Shown: in pieces, positions 21,622-24,447 of the stretch
How positions within the stretch are numbered: position 1 is the first letter of the stretch
Layout of the letters: every line of letters starts with the position of its first letter
DNA from: a virus
DNA: 24,447 nucleotides
IMG/VR virus record: IMGVR_UViG_3300022074_005761
Location: 1-24,447 of that record
Strand: one strand, 5' to 3'
The notes under the pieces: generated by a model
The model's input: the letters and a program-made list of their open reading frames with translations, nothing else
Database searches by the model: none
What the model was told of the DNA's origin: nothing
Position numbers and translations under genes: made by a program

Positions 21622-22026
21622 TTATGCTGCTGCGAATGTTACTGCCCCACTAGATTCTAGTGTGACGGAATAAGTGGCTTCGCCATTGTACTCACCTGCA
21701 AACTCTAGAGAAGTTACTTGAAAACTTCCTGTGTAAGTTCCCAGATCAGGAATCACAAAATCATAAGTATTGAATACTGATTCCCCAACTGAAGTTCTTA
21801 ATTGTTGCTCAGATGTGCTGTCCGTGAAAACACCAGAACCACTGATAGTTAATGATTGTATTCCACCTTGAGCTAAAAGAGTTCTTTTGTTGGAAGAATC
21901 CTTGTTGGTTATATCAACCATTTCATCATTCAAAACAATAGAAGAAGATCGTAAGCCACCTACTGTAACTTTGGATCCGCTCACTGTTGCTTTTATGAGA
22001 ACTGCTGAACCTTTCTGTGCTGCCAT
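21622..22026 (-). CDS. Major tail tube protein (TP901-1/GTA type)
   Basis: The 134-residue protein would polymerise into the tail tube. It has the family pattern: KGSAVLIKATVSG at the start, GLRSSSIVLNDEMVDITNKD, TLLAQGGIQSLTISGSGVFTD and a C-terminal EFAGEYNGEATYSVTLESSG. These match the TP901-1 major tail / GTA tail tube family in both length and sequence. It has a GGAGATAAATT-type ribosome site and begins 13 bases after the tail terminator gene. Confidence 0.9.
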   Translation of the reverse strand: MAAQKGSAVLIKATVSGSKVTVGGLRSSSIVLNDEMVDITNKDSSNKRTLLAQGGIQSLTISGSGVFTDSTSEQQLRTSVGESVFNTYDFVIPDLGTYTGSFQVTSLEFAGEYNGEATYSVTLESSGAVTFAAA

Positions 22027-22039
22027 AATTTATCTCCTA

Positions 22040-22447
22040 TTATGAAGTTCCTAAAATTATTGCACGGAATCGCATGACACCATGTCTGGTTATCCCGTCT
22101 GGGTCCCTAATTATATCACTAAATTCAAACCTTAAATTAACAAGATTGAATCCTGTAACACTTAGACTACTATCATGCAGTAAAGTGTGAATCCTGTCCA
22201 TTATATTTTTGGTCTCCTTTGATCCTGTGTACTGTGACCAAACATGGATTGTTATAGTGAATTCTCCGCCATCTTCATTTTTTGTGCCGAAATCAACAGC
22301 TGTTTCTTCACCTATCTGCACATAAGGATAGGAGGCTGTTTCAACAACCTCATCATATACGCCTGCTCCAAGTGAAGTTGTAAGATTGCTGTCATTATTC
22401 AATGTAGAATAAAGCGTGGTTTGAAGCGCAAATTGACCAATACTCAT
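22040..22447 (-). CDS. Tail terminator (DUF3168-like)
   Basis: The 135-residue protein has the DUF3168 pattern: ALQTTLYSTLNNDSNLTTSL at the start, YPYVQIGEETAVDF and ITIHVWSQYTGSKETKNIMDRI in the middle, and HGVMRFRAII at the end. It caps the tail tube and joins it to the head. Order (after HK97 gp10, before the tube protein) is standard, with a 4-base overlap upstream. Confidence 0.88.
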   Translation of the reverse strand: MSIGQFALQTTLYSTLNNDSNLTTSLGAGVYDEVVETASYPYVQIGEETAVDFGTKNEDGGEFTITIHVWSQYTGSKETKNIMDRIHTLLHDSSLSVTGFNLVNLRFEFSDIIRDPDGITRHGVMRFRAIILGTS

Positions 22448-22890
22448 TTTTTGATATACCCACCCTGTTTAAATTTTCTCTCTATTTTTCTTCTGTTTTT
22501 TTCCAAAGCAGGAACCATAAATGGTCTTGCTGCCATTTTGCTTGTTCCAAATTCCAAACTTGGCGCATATGGCGCAGATGCTACTATTTGACCAACTACC
22601 TTTTTGCCTGATCTTTTAACATTAGATGTAATACTGCTTACCAAAAATCCTGTGTCTGTGGCAGGCGGCTGACCTGCGGCTGATGCTGTGTGCGTCCTTC
22701 TAGGATTATACTTTTCATAAGTAACACCAGTTTTAGCTCCTCTTTGTATGCTCTCAATTGCATGATTTCTGACAATGGCAACTGCTTCATTCATCTTTTT
22801 GTTTATTTCAAGCATGGCATCTTTATTGAATCTTTTATCTAATTTTTTGTTAAATAATTTAAGATTTTTGATATCAAATGTAATTTTCAA
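22444..22890 (-). CDS. HK97 gp10-like head-tail protein
   Basis: The 148-residue basic protein matches the HK97 gp10 family: NKKMNEAVAIVRNHAIESI, then PATDTGFLVSSITSN and APSLEFGTSKMAARPFMVPA, the family hallmark. It takes part in tail completion or head-tail joining. It overlaps both neighbours by 4 bases. Confidence 0.9.
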   Translation of the reverse strand: MKITFDIKNLKLFNKKLDKRFNKDAMLEINKKMNEAVAIVRNHAIESIQRGAKTGVTYEKYNPRRTHTASAAGQPPATDTGFLVSSITSNVKRSGKKVVGQIVASAPYAPSLEFGTSKMAARPFMVPALEKNRRKIERKFKQGGYIKK

Positions 22891-23210
22891 GTTGCAACTC
22901 CTTCCTCACAGATCAAAAGCAAATATCTATCTCTTTCGTCTATGTTTCTAATTCCTCTTATGTTGAAGTTCCTTGTTCCGTACTGTATGCGGTAATTTGT
23001 GCCTATATCGCTGCGAAAACGGATTGTTATGTGATGAGTTTGGGTTTCTTGCACTTTACCCTGCCTAACCCCTTCTTTGTTGCTGACGGGCTTAATATTA
23101 GCCCAGAGCAAAGCAAGGGTTGTATAGGTTTTTGCAGCTCCACCGCCTGTATCTGTCGTATGGGAGGGCGACTGTAGCTTGACTTGATGTCGCATCATGC
23201 CAATGCTCAT
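22887..23210 (-). CDS. Head closure / head-tail joining protein
   Basis: The 107-residue protein matches the Phage_H_T_join family (SPP1 gp16 / GTA type): GMMRHQVKLQSPSHTTDTGG at the start, LLWANIKPVSNKEGV, HHITIRFRSDI and RNFNIRGIRNIDERDRYL. It would seal the connector and bind the tail. The order with the neighbouring genes is the standard one. Confidence 0.9.
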   Translation of the reverse strand: MSIGMMRHQVKLQSPSHTTDTGGGAAKTYTTLALLWANIKPVSNKEGVRQGKVQETQTHHITIRFRSDIGTNYRIQYGTRNFNIRGIRNIDERDRYLLLICEEGVAT

Positions 23211-23211
23211 C

Positions 23212-23865
23212 TTAACCTACCGATAGGAGAGAATTAGAATACAAACCCTTCATTACTACATAAGGGGCATAAAGTTTTTGCATTGATGGTGGGTAAGCCT
23301 GAGCCGAATACATGTCGCCCCTATGTTCATACATATGAGCTATGTGTTGCAACATCCCCAACCTTATTGGCTCTGGAACAGCATAAGGAGAGGTATATCC
23401 TGAGACATACACAATCTTGATGGCATTTGCTACTCGTAGAGCAGTTGGGAATGTTTCTCCGTTCCTTAAGACAACTCTTGATGGTTCTCTTACATTGTCT
23501 AAGTAATATCTTGTACTGGCAAAAGTTGTTTCTGTGTCCTCGTCATTGAAGGTACTAATAGATGAAACTGAAACCACAGGTGGTCTTGCTAGTGTTATGT
23601 AATTTTTGTAGTAAGTTAGATAAGGACCTGTTCTAAAGCCTTCAAAGAGTGGATCTTCCATTTCATCGTAACCATCTATGAACTGAGTTATGGTTTGTGT
23701 CATTAATGATCTGCCTAAGTGTTCTTCTGCAAACCTTCTAGCAGTTTCTATGTAAGGTCTAATTATTCTTTCGTCTGTGCTGTCCTCTACACGAAGGTAA
23801 TCTTTTACTTCTTGTAGCGTTAATGGCTCTTGTGTTGGAGCTGTGCTTATTTGTAATCCTGCCAT
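23212..23865 (-). CDS. Head-tail adaptor (gp6-like connector)
   Basis: The 217-residue protein matches the HK97 gp6 / SPP1 gp15 adaptor family. The features are EPLTLQEVKDYLRVEDSTDE, RPYIETARRFAEEHLGRSLM near the start, then a beta part and PEPIRLGMLQHIAHMYEHRG near the end. It forms the ring below the portal. It shares one base with the previous stop (TAATG). Confidence 0.92.
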   Translation of the reverse strand: MAGLQISTAPTQEPLTLQEVKDYLRVEDSTDERIIRPYIETARRFAEEHLGRSLMTQTITQFIDGYDEMEDPLFEGFRTGPYLTYYKNYITLARPPVVSVSSISTFNDEDTETTFASTRYYLDNVREPSRVVLRNGETFPTALRVANAIKIVYVSGYTSPYAVPEPIRLGMLQHIAHMYEHRGDMYSAQAYPPSMQKLYAPYVVMKGLYSNSLLSVG

Positions 23866-24062
23866 TAGAGTAACCTCTCAAGTATGGTTGCTCCGACTAA
23901 CAAACCATACAGACCAATGATCATACCCTCTATACGAGCAAACCTAGCTGCTCCTGAGTCTAATCTTTTCTCAATGTTCTTATATCTTTCAGCACATACC
24001 AATTGATGTGCATTCAGATCATTTTGAACTTGATTTGCTGTCGGCTTTTCCAGAGTCGGCAT
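23865..24062 (-). CDS. Small membrane protein, XhlA-like
   Basis: ATG 24062 follows an AAGGAG site and gives 65 residues; the frame is open to 24101 without a ribosome site. The product has an amphipathic helical segment (CAERYKNIEKRLDS) followed by a transmembrane helix (MIIGLYGLLVGATIL). The layout resembles small XhlA/hemolysin-like phage proteins, sometimes linked to holin function, but it sits among head genes. Its role is unknown. Its start is nested 44 bases into the end of the upstream gene. Confidence 0.65.
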   Translation of the reverse strand: MPTLEKPTANQVQNDLNAHQLVCAERYKNIEKRLDSGAARFARIEGMIIGLYGLLVGATILERLL

Positions 24063-24309
24063 CTTTTTCTCCTTCTTCGGAGTCTGCTTCATCTGAATCA
24101 AGACTTTTTTTCAAACTTAAACCATACTGATTGATGAGCATATTTACTTCTTGCCCTCTCAATGTAATCTGATCTCTTTCCTGTGTGAGTTGTTGTATTC
24201 TGCCCCAAAGATTTACTTGTTCTTCGGTAAAAGAATCAATCTCATAAACACTGGCTTCACCAGATTCATCAGTAATAGTAAAAGTTTTACTTTCTTTAGC
24301 GTCTGCCAT
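24019..24309 (-). CDS. Coiled-coil protein with acidic tail (DUF6447-like)
   Basis: The 96-residue protein has an N-terminal beta part (KTFTITDESGEASVYEIDSF), a helical segment (TEEQVNLWGRIQQLTQERDQ) and a disordered tail rich in Asp, Glu, Ser and Lys. It resembles small proteins of marine phages that I recall as DUF6447, though I am not certain. The ATG follows GGAG. Its role is unknown; position is upstream of the connector genes. Confidence 0.65.
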   Translation of the reverse strand: MADAKESKTFTITDESGEASVYEIDSFTEEQVNLWGRIQQLTQERDQITLRGQEVNMLINQYGLSLKKSLDSDEADSEEGEKDADSGKADSKSSSK

Positions 24310-24337
24310 ATTTACTCCATAAAAAAATTATTCTATC

Positions 24338-24361
24338 ACACTAAAGTTATCCCTCTAGTGT
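24338..24361 (-). repeat. Hairpin over a stop codon, intergenic
   Basis: ACACTAGAG and CTTTAGTGT form a 9-bp stem with one wobble pair around a 6-base loop that includes the stop codon of the gene at the right edge. A run of seven T follows at distance, so it may be a weak terminator or an RNA processing site before the coiled-coil gene. Confidence 0.3.
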
Positions 24362-24447
24362 TTCTATTCTTGCTTTTAAATCTTCTATTATTGTTTGTTG
24401 TTCTTTTATACTTTCAATCAACAAAGGTACAATTTTTTCTTCAAAAA
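24347..24447 (-). CDS. C-terminus of a coiled-coil structural protein, partial
   Basis: Only the last 32 residues are in the window: FEEKIVPLLIESIKEQQTII, then a coiled-coil EDLKARIETLEG, then stop. This kind of ending (EK-[FIV]-VPLL-[IV]-x-[AS]-I-x-E followed by a short coiled coil) is common at the C-terminus of tail fibre or intramolecular chaperone (S74-like) proteins. The rest of the gene lies beyond the right edge. Confidence 0.6.
   Translation of the reverse strand, partial: FEEKIVPLLIESIKEQQTIIEDLKARIETLEG

Noticed and set aside
1-24447. CRISPR arrays, tRNA genes and insertion sequences
   Set aside because: I saw no regularly spaced direct repeats, no cloverleaf-like sequence with a T-loop motif, and no transposase or integrase gene in the window.

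Overview
This window is part of the genome of a tailed double-stranded DNA phage (or prophage) with a long non-contractile tail. The evidence is an ordered head-tail connector and tail module with a tape measure protein, a lysis cassette, and compact gene packing in which most genes overlap by 1 to 20 bases. The DNA is AT-rich. A spanin pair, a CsgG-type outer-membrane pore and lipoprotein signals point to a Gram-negative host. The tail proteins (TP901-1-like tail tube, GTA-type chaperones, DUF2163-like hub, NlpC/P60-like peptidase, J-like tip) resemble those of alphaproteobacterial phages and gene transfer agents. A marine alphaproteobacterial host is therefore my inference, not something proved here. 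No integrase, terminase, portal, capsid protein, DNA polymerase, tRNA or CRISPR array is visible.

Layout. Positions 1-2681 (minus) hold a short Cro/CI-like repressor, an HTH replication protein, a T7 gp4-like primase-helicase and a methyltransferase cut by the left edge. The repressor appears to be read from a leaderless promoter. Positions 2744-9063 (plus) hold a divergent early operon: a RecB/Cas4-like exonuclease, an ERF annealing protein, small DNA-binding candidates, a Ref-like HNH nuclease, then about ten small unknown genes, a 366-residue unknown protein and an XRE regulator. A hairpin at 9096-9125 terminates both converging transcripts. The late genes run on the minus strand from the right edge down to 9124: head-tail connectors, tail terminator, tail tube, tail chaperones G and GT, tape measure, tail tip proteins, then lysis genes.

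The most striking feature is a curli-type export cassette (CsgF, CsgG, a curlin-repeat protein and a FecR-domain protein with a curlin-like C-terminus) at 10859-13828. It sits inside the lysis region, between a membrane-anchored coiled-coil protein (candidate holin) and the spanin/nuclease/endolysin genes. It should therefore be made late and place a pore and a secreted beta-repeat protein at the host outer membrane shortly before lysis. Within this cassette each downstream gene's signal peptide is encoded in the overlap with the gene before it.

A second hidden feature is the tail chaperone GT, which has no start codon of its own. It is reached by a -1 frameshift at GGGAAAG, the same heptamer used in phage lambda.
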